Assembly: GCF_014385085.1 (NCBI RefSeq)
Contig: NZ_JACRTD010000009.1
Span: 47,041-111,040 of the forward strand
Source: Youxingia wuxianensis
GTDB taxonomy: Bacteria > Bacillota > Clostridia > Oscillospirales > Ruminococcaceae
Direction: 5' to 3'
Length of the DNA: 64,000 nucleotides
Both the position numbers and the translations under genes were made by a program. Positions 57,313-64,000 of this stretch are shown here, one piece after another. How positions within the stretch are numbered: position 1 is the first letter of the stretch; each line of letters begins with the position of its first letter. Below the pieces are notes generated by a model. The model had not been told where the DNA came from, did not search any database, and worked only from the letters and a program-made list of their open reading frames with translations.

Positions 57313-58173
57313 ATGAAAGGGAAAAAAGGCGGTCTGGGAAAAGGCTTAGACGCTTTGTTTGTGGACAATACTACAGATGGCGCATCTGTTACAGCCTTAT
57401 CCATTAATGAAATAGAACCCAATAGGAACCAGCCAAGGAAAATATTCGATACCTCCGCTTTAGCGGATTTGGCAGACAGTATTCGTCAATACGGGGTGCT
57501 TCAGCCTTTGGTAGTGCGTCCTATGCCGGATGGAAGCTATCAATTAGTAGCAGGTGAGCGCCGGTGGCGGGCTGCGCGGATGGCAGGGCTTTCCCAGGTG
57601 CCGGTAGTTGTAAAAGAGCTGAGCGATGGGGAGACCATGGAACTGGCGCTGATCGAAAACCTGCAAAGAGAGGATTTAAACGCTATTGAAGAAGCCTCTG
57701 GCTATAAAGAGTTGATGGAAATGTTTGGGCTCACCCAGGAGCAGGTTTCCGCGCGGGTGGGTCGTTCTCGTCCGGCGATAACCAATTCTCTGCGGCTGTT
57801 AAGTTTGCCGGAGGGAGTGCGATCTCTGGTGGAGACGGGAGAGCTTTCTGCGGGACATGCCCGCAGCCTGCTGGCGCTGGAAGAACCAAAACTGATAGAA
57901 GAAACTGCCCGAGAAGTCATTAAAAAAGGCTTGTCCGTGCGGCAGATCGAACAGCTGGCGAAAAAACATAAGACAGAGAAAAAAGCTCCGGTAAAAAAGG
58001 AAACGTCTCTTTGGGACAACAGTTATTTTTCCGAGGTGGAGCTGGCGCTGACCCAAAGCCTTTCCCGGAAGGTAACGATTGAAAAGGATGGCGGCAAGGG
58101 ACGGCTGATTATTGAGTTTTATGACAAAGACGATTTAAAGAATTTAGCAAATCAGCTTGATAAAGGAGAGTAA
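57313..58173 (+). CDS. parB: chromosome partitioning CTPase ParB/Spo0J
   Basis: 286 residues. CTP-binding motifs [12 protein letters not shown] and [17 protein letters not shown] with [16 protein letters not shown], the Arg/Thr pattern of ParB that recognises parS; C-terminal dimer domain with a basic segment. It loads at the three parS sites in this window and spreads as a clamp. GGAGG lies nine bases before the ATG. Confidence 0.96.
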   Translation: MKGKKGGLGKGLDALFVDNTTDGASVTALSINEIEPNRNQPRKIFDTSALADLADSIRQYGVLQPLVVRPMPDGSYQLVAGERRWRAARMAGLSQVPVVVKELSDGETMELALIENLQREDLNAIEEASGYKELMEMFGLTQEQVSARVGRSRPAITNSLRLLSLPEGVRSLVETGELSAGHARSLLALEEPKLIEETAREVIKKGLSVRQIEQLAKKHKTEKKAPVKKETSLWDNSYFSEVELALTQSLSRKVTIEKDGGKGRLIIEFYDKDDLKNLANQLDKGE

Positions 58174-58178
58174 GGACA

Positions 58179-59456
58179 ATGTTAGACATTAAGATTATCA
58201 GAAACAATCCGGATATGGTAAAAGCCGCTATGAAAAAGCGGAATAAAGATATGGACGCGGCAGTGGATGAAATTATGGAGATTGACCGGCAGCGCCGGGA
58301 GATCAGTTCCAAATCGGATGGGATGAAAGCGCAGCAGAATGCCGCTTCCAAAAAAATTCCCGCCATGAAAAAAGCCGGGGAAGACACCACAGAGCTGATG
58401 GCAGAAATGAAAAAGCTTTCTGAGCTGGTCAAAGAATGTGATCAGCAGGTAGCTGAACTGGAAGAAAGACAAAAACAGATTATATATAATATTCCCAATA
58501 TTCCTCACCAGTCGGTACCTGCTGGAAAAGATGACAGCGAAAATCAAGAGATGCGTCATTTTGGTACCCCCAGAGAGTTTGCTTATGAACCGAAAGCGCA
58601 TTGGGACATCGGTGCGGATTTGGATATCCTGGATCCGGAAACCGCCGCTAAGGTTACCGGCGCCCGTTTTCATTTTTATAAAGGACTGGGAGCCCGCTTA
58701 GAGCGGTCTGTGATCAACTTCTATCTGAACACCCATTCCGGAAGAGGATATAAAGAAGTGTTCCCGCCGTTTATGGCGAACCGGGCTTCTATGACCGGCA
58801 CCGGCCAGCTGCCCAAGTTTGAGGAGGACATGTATCGCCTCCAGGCAGAAGGCCAGGATATGTATCTGATTCCCACTGCGGAAGTTCCGGTAACCAATAT
58901 GCATCGGGAAGAAATTATCGACGGGGCGAAACTGCCTATTAAATACTGCGCATATTCCGCTTGTTTCCGGGCGGAAGCAGGAAGCGCTGGACGGGATACC
59001 AGGGGACTGATCCGTCAGCATCAGTTTAACAAGGTAGAACTGGTGAAATTTGTAAAGCCGGAAACCTCTTATCAGGAATTGGAAGAGCTTACCCAGGACG
59101 CGGAGTTTGTGCTCCAGCAGTTAGGTCTTCCTTACCGGGTAGTCACCCTTTGTGCCGGAGATCTTGGTTTTTCCAGTGCAAAAACATATGATATTGAGGT
59201 TTGGATGCCTTCTTATGGCAGATATGTGGAAATCAGTTCTTGTTCCAATTTTGAGGATTTCCAGGCCCGCCGTGCGGCGATCCGATACAAGGAGGATCCC
59301 AAATCCAAAGCTCAGCTGGTGCATACTCTCAACGGCTCCGGCGTCGCAGTGGGCCGTACGGTAGCGGCAATTTTAGAAAATTATCAGAATGAGGATGGTT
59401 CGGTTACCGTGCCGGAGGTGCTGCGGCCGTATATGGGTGTGGATGTGATCAAATAA
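58179..59456 (+). CDS. serS: seryl-tRNA synthetase
   Basis: 425 residues: an N-terminal antiparallel coiled-coil arm (about 30-105, Lys/Glu rich) that grips tRNA-Ser, then the class II catalytic core with motif 2 ([20 protein letters not shown]) and motif 3 ([16 protein letters not shown]). It starts five bases after parB. No T-box leader is present. Confidence 0.97.
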   Translation: MLDIKIIRNNPDMVKAAMKKRNKDMDAAVDEIMEIDRQRREISSKSDGMKAQQNAASKKIPAMKKAGEDTTELMAEMKKLSELVKECDQQVAELEERQKQIIYNIPNIPHQSVPAGKDDSENQEMRHFGTPREFAYEPKAHWDIGADLDILDPETAAKVTGARFHFYKGLGARLERSVINFYLNTHSGRGYKEVFPPFMANRASMTGTGQLPKFEEDMYRLQAEGQDMYLIPTAEVPVTNMHREEIIDGAKLPIKYCAYSACFRAEAGSAGRDTRGLIRQHQFNKVELVKFVKPETSYQELEELTQDAEFVLQQLGLPYRVVTLCAGDLGFSSAKTYDIEVWMPSYGRYVEISSCSNFEDFQARRAAIRYKEDPKSKAQLVHTLNGSGVAVGRTVAAILENYQNEDGSVTVPEVLRPYMGVDVIK

Positions 59457-59476
59457 CCGGGATTTGTGTAAGACAG

Positions 59477-59549
59477 GGGCGCTCCGGCAGCCGCGGTACG
59501 CGGCTGGGGCCGGCCTTTGGCCGGCCACGGCAAAGCCGCCGGAGCGCCC
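59477..59549. repeat. three-armed palindromic (cloverleaf-like) intergenic element, copy 3
   Basis: Outer stem GGGCGCTCCGG (59477-59487) pairs with 59539-59549. Inside are CAGCCGC-GGTAC-GCGGCTG (59488-59506), GGCCGGCC-TTT-GGCCGGCC (59508-59526) and CGGC-AAA-GCCG (59528-59538). The following AAAAAATTTCGCCGGGGGC..AATTTTAAA stretch resembles the sequence after copy 1. Confidence 0.78.
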
Positions 59550-59635
59550 GTGCCCGTTTTCGCGAAAAAATTTCGCCGGGGGCAAAATTTTAAAGGAAAC
59601 GCCTTGAAGGGAAGCCGTTAAAACAGGAGGAACTT

Positions 59636-60367
59636 ATGGCACAGATGTATCAAAAGAAAATATTGGTATTGGCTCCGGAATGCGACGTCCATGAGAAAAT
59701 GTCCCTGTCCAGCATTTTAAATCACACTCAGCAGATGGGCAATGAGCATTTGGACAATCTGGGCATTACTTATGATAAGATGGTAGAGGACGGAATGGTA
59801 TTTCTAGTGGCAAAATCACTGGTTACCATTACCCGGCGCCCTCGAATGGGGGAGAGAATAATTCTTACCACCATTCCGAAAAAGCCAAAGGGCGCACAAT
59901 TTATTCGTGACACTGTATTTGATGCGGAAAATGGGGAAAGACTAATAGAGGTAAGCATTGCATGGCTTTTAGTGGAACCGGCCTCCCATCGGATATTACG
60001 TCCAAACGCGTTTGATGTTTATGGGTTTGATATGTATCCCAATGAAGGGGAATATATCACTGGCTATAAAATAAAAAAACCCCAGGGAACAGGGGCTTTG
60101 TCTTTTCGTCAGGTCAGATATACAGATCTGGATTATAATCTTCACGTAAATAACGCGGTTTATGCAGATATAGTATGCGATGCTGTTCCTTCGCAAGTGA
60201 TGCTCTCCCAGGAAATTGCTCAGTTTGGCATCTTATATCAGAAGGAAGCGAAATTGAATCAAGAGATCCGCCTAGAGGTTATCCCGCAGCAGGAAAACAA
60301 GGAGTACTACATCGGAGGCCAGGCAGATGGGGGAAAATGCTTTGAAGCGCAGATAAAATTCCAATAA
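59636..60367 (+). CDS. acyl-ACP thioesterase-like protein
   Basis: 243 residues with two hotdog domains (about 5-130 and 150-240). The second contains RYTDLDYNLHVNN, holding the Asn/His pair of the bacterial and plant acyl-ACP thioesterase active site. It would release fatty acids from acyl carrier protein. GGAGG lies four bases before the ATG. Two-domain forms are common in Clostridia; chain-length preference cannot be read. Confidence 0.85.
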   Translation: MAQMYQKKILVLAPECDVHEKMSLSSILNHTQQMGNEHLDNLGITYDKMVEDGMVFLVAKSLVTITRRPRMGERIILTTIPKKPKGAQFIRDTVFDAENGERLIEVSIAWLLVEPASHRILRPNAFDVYGFDMYPNEGEYITGYKIKKPQGTGALSFRQVRYTDLDYNLHVNNAVYADIVCDAVPSQVMLSQEIAQFGILYQKEAKLNQEIRLEVIPQQENKEYYIGGQADGGKCFEAQIKFQ

Positions 60368-60382
60368 AGCCCAAAAAACCTA

Positions 60383-60411
60383 TTGACAAAAAGGGAAACC
60401 TACGATATAAT
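60383..60411 (+). promoter_or_regulatory. strong promoter of the tRNA pair
   Basis: TTGACA, 17 bp, TATAAT, full consensus, 50 bp upstream of tRNA-Met. Confidence 0.9.
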
Positions 60412-60460
60412 TTAACTCGCTCGCTTGTACTATTGGCATGAGCGGGGACGAGAAGAATGT

Positions 60461-60537
60461 GGCGGTATAGCTCAGTTGGCTAGAGCATTCGGTTCATACC
60501 CGAAGTGTCATTGGTTCAAATCCAATTACCGCTACCA
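60461..60537 (+). tRNA. tRNA-Met (CAT), elongator type
   Basis: 77 nt including encoded CCA. Acceptor GGCGGTA pairs with TACCGCT; the anticodon CAT is at 60495-60497 in loop TTCATAC; the T-arm TTGGTTCAAATCCAA is intact. The G1-U72 wobble and lack of three G-C pairs at the anticodon stem base fit the elongator rather than the initiator. Confidence 0.93.
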
Positions 60538-60579
60538 TGGTAGTTCCTTTGCTGAAAAGCAAAGTTCCTATATATGCGC

Positions 60580-60654
60580 GGCCCGTTGGTCAAGCGGTTA
60601 AGACACCGCCCTTTCACGGCGGTAACGCGGGTTCGATTCCCGCACGGGTCACCA
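60580..60654 (+). tRNA. tRNA-Glu (TTC)
   Basis: 75 nt including encoded CCA. Acceptor GGCCCGT pairs with ACGGGTC, anticodon TTC in the loop CTTTCAC, and T-arm GCGGGTTCGATTCCCGC. Co-transcribed with tRNA-Met. Confidence 0.95.
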
Positions 60655-60655
60655 T

Positions 60656-60693
60656 GCCGGAGCAAAGTTAACCTTTGCTCCGGCTATTTTTTT
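60656..60693 (+). terminator. terminator of the tRNA operon
   Basis: GCCGGAGCAAAG pairs with CTTTGCTCCGGC followed by TATTTTTTT. Confidence 0.93.
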
Positions 60694-60774
60694 GCCTGAA
60701 TAGGTGCGGGGCGCAATAGATCCTGCGAAAGGGCAAAAGCGGAGCTTCTTTTTTGTGGGAGAAGAACAGGCAAT

Positions 60775-60818
60775 TTCCTTTCTGCGGATACGGATAAAAA
60801 CAGAAAGGAACCTTTTTT
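60775..60818 (+). terminator. second hairpin with T-run after the tRNAs
   Basis: TTCCTTTCTG pairs with CAGAAAGGAA across a 16-nt loop, followed by CCTTTTTT. It may be a back-up terminator. Confidence 0.55.
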
Positions 60819-60862
60819 ATATTTAAATATGAAAAACAGCTATTTCATCCGGTTAGGATATT

Positions 60863-60896
60863 AAAAAGAGAGAGGTAAAAATACCTCTCTCTTTTT
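60863..60896. terminator. terminator of the bPH2 gene pair
   Basis: AAAAAGAGAGAGGTA pairs with TACCTCTCTCTTTTT; overlaps the end of the minus-strand gene and is symmetrical. Confidence 0.8.
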
Positions 60897-62346
60897 AGTG
60901 ATTTTCATGAGCGTGAAAAATTTCTAAAGAAGGCTGCCGGTCCAAGTTGCGAATGTGATGAGTACGGCGGCCTTCCGCCCGGGTGGAGATTACAATATCG
61001 CATTTGTCATCCCCCCGCTGAAGGATACTTTGCCGGATGTTAATCAGAGCAATTTTATCCCAATTAAATACAACTGTGTGTATATAATATAATTTAGAAT
61101 AACGAAGAGTATAATAATCGTCTATTTTTGATATGCCGGAAGTGGCAAAGTCCACCAACCGCACGCCTAAGAACCAAAAGGCCGGGACAGACAGCATAAA
61201 CCCGGTAAAGCGGATAATAGACGTCCAGTTGGGCAAAAACCAAGCGGCCACAAGAGTCCCGGCAGGGATCAGCACACACGGCCAGAAGGGATCGATAATA
61301 AATTTAAAGACAGCGCCAAAGTTTGGCTTGAGCTGCCGGGGAGAAATCCGATACTCCGGCAAAAGCAAAGACAAGCGGTTTAAGGTGCGCTTTTGGGTGG
61401 AAAAGGGGATAATAGCGCTGATATCGTCTTTTTCCTTGCCAAAGCCGATGGCGTTTAAATAAACCGAATACAAACGAAACAGCTTCGTAAGCAGGCTTTG
61501 CCGGATATCTACAAAACTGATATCGCTGATCCGCAGCTCGTAATGTTTTTGTGTTATCACGCCGCCGCCGATTTGCAGTCCGTGCTGCGTACGGCGGGTG
61601 CATAGGTTTTTTGTCTGAAGCAGGTTAAAGCAAAAAGCAATCAGCCATCCGGCGACGAGTATAAGCGCGGCCCCGGCGGCGATAGGCGGAATACCAATTG
61701 CCAGCAGTCTGGAAAGCTCCTCGAAAGTATAAAACACAAAATCGTTGAACTGCCGTCCCAATATCTGACCCATCTGGGAGATAAAGGTGGCCATAAGCAC
61801 GATTCCGATAAACGAGTTGGAGGTAAAGAGGGAAAGGAACACCACCCCCATAATAGAAGGTCGGTACTGGCACAGCACTTTTCCCTGGGTAAGAGGAGAT
61901 GTGTTGAAAAAATCCTGCAGGCGATCCGCCTGATCGAAGGAGACAAAAAATTCCAGGTCCGCCTTCTGGGGGCGCAGAGCGATGGTGTCCACCCGGACTT
62001 TGCTCACTCGCAAAGGACGCAGCCAAAAAGGTTTCATCACAGCGAAAGTGGAAATTTTTTGGGATGGAATAAATCCAGCACGTTTAAAAAATATACCATA
62101 AGTATAATATATGCCATGAATATCCATATAGTATTTAAAATTATCCCATTTCAGGTATGCTAAAGAAATAATCGCCACAACAATCAGCACATCCAGCCAG
62201 GCCCCGGACAGCCAGGCGGCAAACCCGCCGGTAAGGCCGGTAAAGAAGCCGCGGGCCACAGGGATAATCAGCAGGAAGATATACCGGTAAAGGTAGGTAA
62301 AAATAGAAAATGGATGGGCGTGTACGGCTTTGGAGGCGTTATTCAT
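60895..62346 (-). CDS. bacterial PH-domain (bPH2, YdbT-like) membrane protein
   Basis: 483 residues with about six membrane segments in pairs and repeated bPH2 domains, each following a helix pair (GIYYTYGIFFKRAGFIPSQK; CTRRTQHGLQIGGGVITQKH; YYTLRYSKLYYIHTVVFNW). Homologues in Bacillus (YdbS/YdbT) are linked to resistance to antimicrobial peptides or bacteriocins, but no mechanism can be stated here. Its ATG overlaps the stop of the upstream partner (ATGA). Confidence 0.82.
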   Translation of the reverse strand: MNNASKAVHAHPFSIFTYLYRYIFLLIIPVARGFFTGLTGGFAAWLSGAWLDVLIVVAIISLAYLKWDNFKYYMDIHGIYYTYGIFFKRAGFIPSQKISTFAVMKPFWLRPLRVSKVRVDTIALRPQKADLEFFVSFDQADRLQDFFNTSPLTQGKVLCQYRPSIMGVVFLSLFTSNSFIGIVLMATFISQMGQILGRQFNDFVFYTFEELSRLLAIGIPPIAAGAALILVAGWLIAFCFNLLQTKNLCTRRTQHGLQIGGGVITQKHYELRISDISFVDIRQSLLTKLFRLYSVYLNAIGFGKEKDDISAIIPFSTQKRTLNRLSLLLPEYRISPRQLKPNFGAVFKFIIDPFWPCVLIPAGTLVAAWFLPNWTSIIRFTGFMLSVPAFWFLGVRLVDFATSGISKIDDYYTLRYSKLYYIHTVVFNWDKIALINIRQSILQRGDDKCDIVISTRAEGRRTHHIRNLDRQPSLEIFHAHENH

Positions 62347-62798
62347 AACGGATCACCCCCGGAAAATTTGCCTGGAGTAAGAATGTCCTGAAGCTGGAGA
62401 GCGTCCTGAGCGTCCAGTCCGGGAACATATACGCTGGCTCCCGCGCACATCACCGCCAGGGAGCGAAGTCCAAATAACCGCTCCAGCGGGGTAGAAATGA
62501 CGGCTGCATATTGGATATTTTGTAAAGGGAGCGCCTTTACACGGGTGTAAATCACCCCGCAGTTGAGGATAAAGCAGCGGGAATTAAAGGTGTAGGAAAG
62601 CTTTTTATATTTAATAGGGTAGTAGAATATGTAAAGGTACAAAAAGCCGCCGACCCACAAAACCGTCCAGACCTTCCATACCCAATGGAAAGCCCAGGCG
62701 GAAAAATATGCGGTAAAAAAGGAAGGGATGACGCTCATACCCAGCAGGCGGATACGCCAGATGCTTAAAATTTTATGATTTGGTTTTTTTAAGGTCAT
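62343..62798 (-). CDS. bPH2-domain (YdbS-like) membrane protein
   Basis: 151 residues: two membrane segments (about 18-55), then one bPH2 domain (about 60-145, with LPLQNIQYAAVISTPLERLFGLRSLAVM). Translationally coupled to the larger YdbT-like gene, so the two probably form one complex. GGGAGG precedes the ATG. A TATAAT at 62836-62841 (minus strand) is the probable -10. Confidence 0.82.
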   Translation of the reverse strand: MTLKKPNHKILSIWRIRLLGMSVIPSFFTAYFSAWAFHWVWKVWTVLWVGGFLYLYIFYYPIKYKKLSYTFNSRCFILNCGVIYTRVKALPLQNIQYAAVISTPLERLFGLRSLAVMCAGASVYVPGLDAQDALQLQDILTPGKFSGGDPL

Positions 62799-62884
62799 AG
62801 GCAGCCTCCCTTTGCCATTGGAATAAGATGTTTTTATTATACCTCAATTAAAATAGAAAAAACATCCTTATTTTGTAAATGAAA

Positions 62885-62911
62885 CAGGCAAAGGAAAAAT
62901 TCCTTTGCCTG
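62885..62911 (-). terminator. hairpin after sleB
   Basis: CAGGCAAAGGA pairs with TCCTTTGCCTG; only a short T-run follows on the minus strand. Confidence 0.65.
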
Positions 62912-62916
62912 CAGTG

Positions 62917-63630
62917 CTATTTACAAAACAGGTGACTGCCAATGCGTTTGATTACCGGACGGGTACGGATCCACTTATTGGAGGTTTTATCCGGGTTATA
63001 ATAGTAAATAGCGCCGCCGGAAGGATCCCAGCCGTTTAAAGCGTCCTTGGCGGCCCGTTTGGAGCTTTCGGCCACCGGCTGGTTGATCTGTCCGTCGGTA
63101 ATGGCGGTAAACGCCCCAGGCTGGTAAGCCACTCCTGCAATCGTATCCGGGAAGGAGGGGTGTTCTACCCGGTTGAGGATGACTGCGCCTACCGCCACCT
63201 GTCCCTCATACACTTCCCCGCGGCTTTCCGCAGAGATCAGCCGGGCCAGCAGATTGATATCGCTGTCAGAATACCCGGAACCGGCGCTTCCGTTGGAGGT
63301 ACTGGAGGAAATCCCCATGGCCCGCAGAGTGGCCGGACCGGCGATACCGTCGGCGGTAAGCCCGTTTTTTTTCTGGAAATAAATGACGGCTTTTTTTGTC
63401 TGTACCCCGTAGATACCATCTACCGAGCCGGAGTAGTATCCCCATTGTTTGAGCCTTTGCTGTATCTGGCGAACCTCGTTGCCCCGGGAACCATATTTGG
63501 AAAGGGCGTCGGCGGCGTCTATTTTATGGTTATAGACGCTTAGCCCAATCAAAATAAATGCCGCAATAAAAAAAGTGATCATCCTCATAATAAATACGGA
63601 AAGAGAAACGGTTTTTTGTTGCCCGTCCAT
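62917..63630 (-). CDS. sleB: spore cortex-lytic enzyme SleB-like
   Basis: 237 residues: an N-terminal membrane/signal segment (about 12-30), a peptidoglycan-binding domain (about 40-105, with GSRGNEVRQIQQRLKQWGYY) and a SleB-type hydrolase domain (about 118-237) with LLARLISAESRGEVYEGQVA carrying the catalytic Glu and AVILNRVEHPSFPDTI. SleB is a lytic transglycosylase that degrades muramic-delta-lactam cortex during germination, so it pairs functionally with PdaA at 32844. GGAGG lies before the ATG. Transcribed against replication. Confidence 0.92.
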   Translation of the reverse strand: MDGQQKTVSLSVFIMRMITFFIAAFILIGLSVYNHKIDAADALSKYGSRGNEVRQIQQRLKQWGYYSGSVDGIYGVQTKKAVIYFQKKNGLTADGIAGPATLRAMGISSSTSNGSAGSGYSDSDINLLARLISAESRGEVYEGQVAVGAVILNRVEHPSFPDTIAGVAYQPGAFTAITDGQINQPVAESSKRAAKDALNGWDPSGGAIYYYNPDKTSNKWIRTRPVIKRIGSHLFCK

Positions 63631-64000
63631 AAGACGCGCCTCCTTTGCGTTTGACAGATACTAAAATTATTCCTTTTTGGGAAATAATTATGTGTGACAA
63701 ATATTGGCGATAGGCATACTATATATAATGCGTTTTTCAAATTCCTTTCCCGTTTTACAGCGAACAAAAGGAAAAAGTAAAGTTTTTTATAAAAACATGT
63801 AAAAAGCAGTTGACAGAACAGGCTTTCCGTGATATTATATAAAAGCTGTCTCCGAGGGGGATACACCCAAAAGGGGCAGTGAAGAGAGCACCTTGAAAAA
63901 TGAACAACGAGAGAAGAAAAGACCCTGAAAAGATGACTTTGAGGCGAAAGCCAAGAAGGCAAGAAGCAAAGACCAGCGAGAAGAAGCTGGATTAAAACTT
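63631..64000 (+). other. promoter and probable leader of an rRNA operon
   Basis: TTGACA, 17 bp, TATTAT at 63810-63838 drives rightward transcription. The transcribed part holds GAGCACCTTGAAAAATGAACAAC (split here as GAGCACCTTGAAAA and ATGAACAAC), resembling the boxA-type CTTTGAAAACT sequence of Firmicutes rRNA leaders, and then purine-rich, non-coding-looking sequence to the window edge. A 31-codon frame at 63900-63995 has no ribosome site and is not called. The 16S gene itself would lie just past 64000. Confidence 0.6.

Noticed and set aside
58100..58179. T-box or other riboswitch before serS
   Set aside because: serS starts five bases after parB, leaving no room for a leader.
63900..63995. 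31-codon basic peptide frame (MNNERRKDPEKM...)
   Set aside because: No ribosome site, and it lies in what looks like an rRNA leader.

Overview
The window is a chromosome segment spanning the replication origin of a spore-forming, anaerobic Clostridia member, most likely of the Ruminococcaceae/Oscillospiraceae type. This assignment is inferred from gene content: the gene order dnaA-dnaN-yaaA-recF-remB-gyrB...gyrA on one side and rpmH-rnpA-yidD-yidC-jag-mnmE-mnmG-rsmG-noc-parA-parB-serS on the other; the spore enzymes PdaA and SleB; a V/A-type ATPase in place of an F-type one in this stretch; and the anaerobe-associated activase and GGGtGRT genes. The origin lies at about 44.9-45.2 kb, between dnaN and dnaA, and carries DnaA boxes and five TAG DnaA-trios. 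Most genes left of the origin are on the minus strand and most right of it on the plus strand, as expected for co-orientation with replication.

Left arm. 1-3.0 kb: a two-gene acyl-CoA dehydratase activase locus, cut by the window edge. 3.4-8.6 kb (+): a sugar ABC transporter (binding lipoprotein and two permeases, no ATPase) and a GH13 oligo-1,6-glucosidase. 9.0-14.5 kb (-): TypA, a PAS-GGDEF cyclase and a Cache-GGDEF-EAL protein, followed by a decayed pilT-like remnant. 14.9-23.9 kb (-): a nine-gene V/A-type ATPase operon in the order G-C-I-K-F-E-A-B-D, with structured intergenic segments. 24.3-28.1 kb (-): a secreted protein of unknown function and SecA. 28.4-30.1 kb (+): the uncharacterised GGGtGRT pair. 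30.2-35.8 kb: an M14 carboxypeptidase, a Nudix ADP-ribose pyrophosphatase, a methyltransferase, PdaA and a Na/Pi cotransporter. 35.9-46.6 kb (-): gyrA, two YcxB-like membrane genes, gyrB, remB, recF, yaaA, dnaN, oriC, dnaA.

Right arm. A GNAT acetyltransferase (-) lies between dnaA and rpmH. The rpmH-to-serS block (+) follows, with three parS sites (one built into an intrinsic terminator) and both Noc and ParB. Next come an acyl-ACP thioesterase, tRNA-Met and tRNA-Glu, a bPH2 membrane pair and SleB (all three -). At the right edge is a strong promoter and what looks like an rRNA leader, so a 16S gene probably starts just outside the window.

The least explained material is intergenic. There are four three-armed palindromic 'cloverleaf' elements (6791, 15513, 56240, 59477), a ~163-bp multi-hairpin tandem repeat family (8608 on +; 31834 on -), and three hairpins presenting the same GGGGA loop in front of atpI. 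All calls come from reading the sequence; no database search was run.
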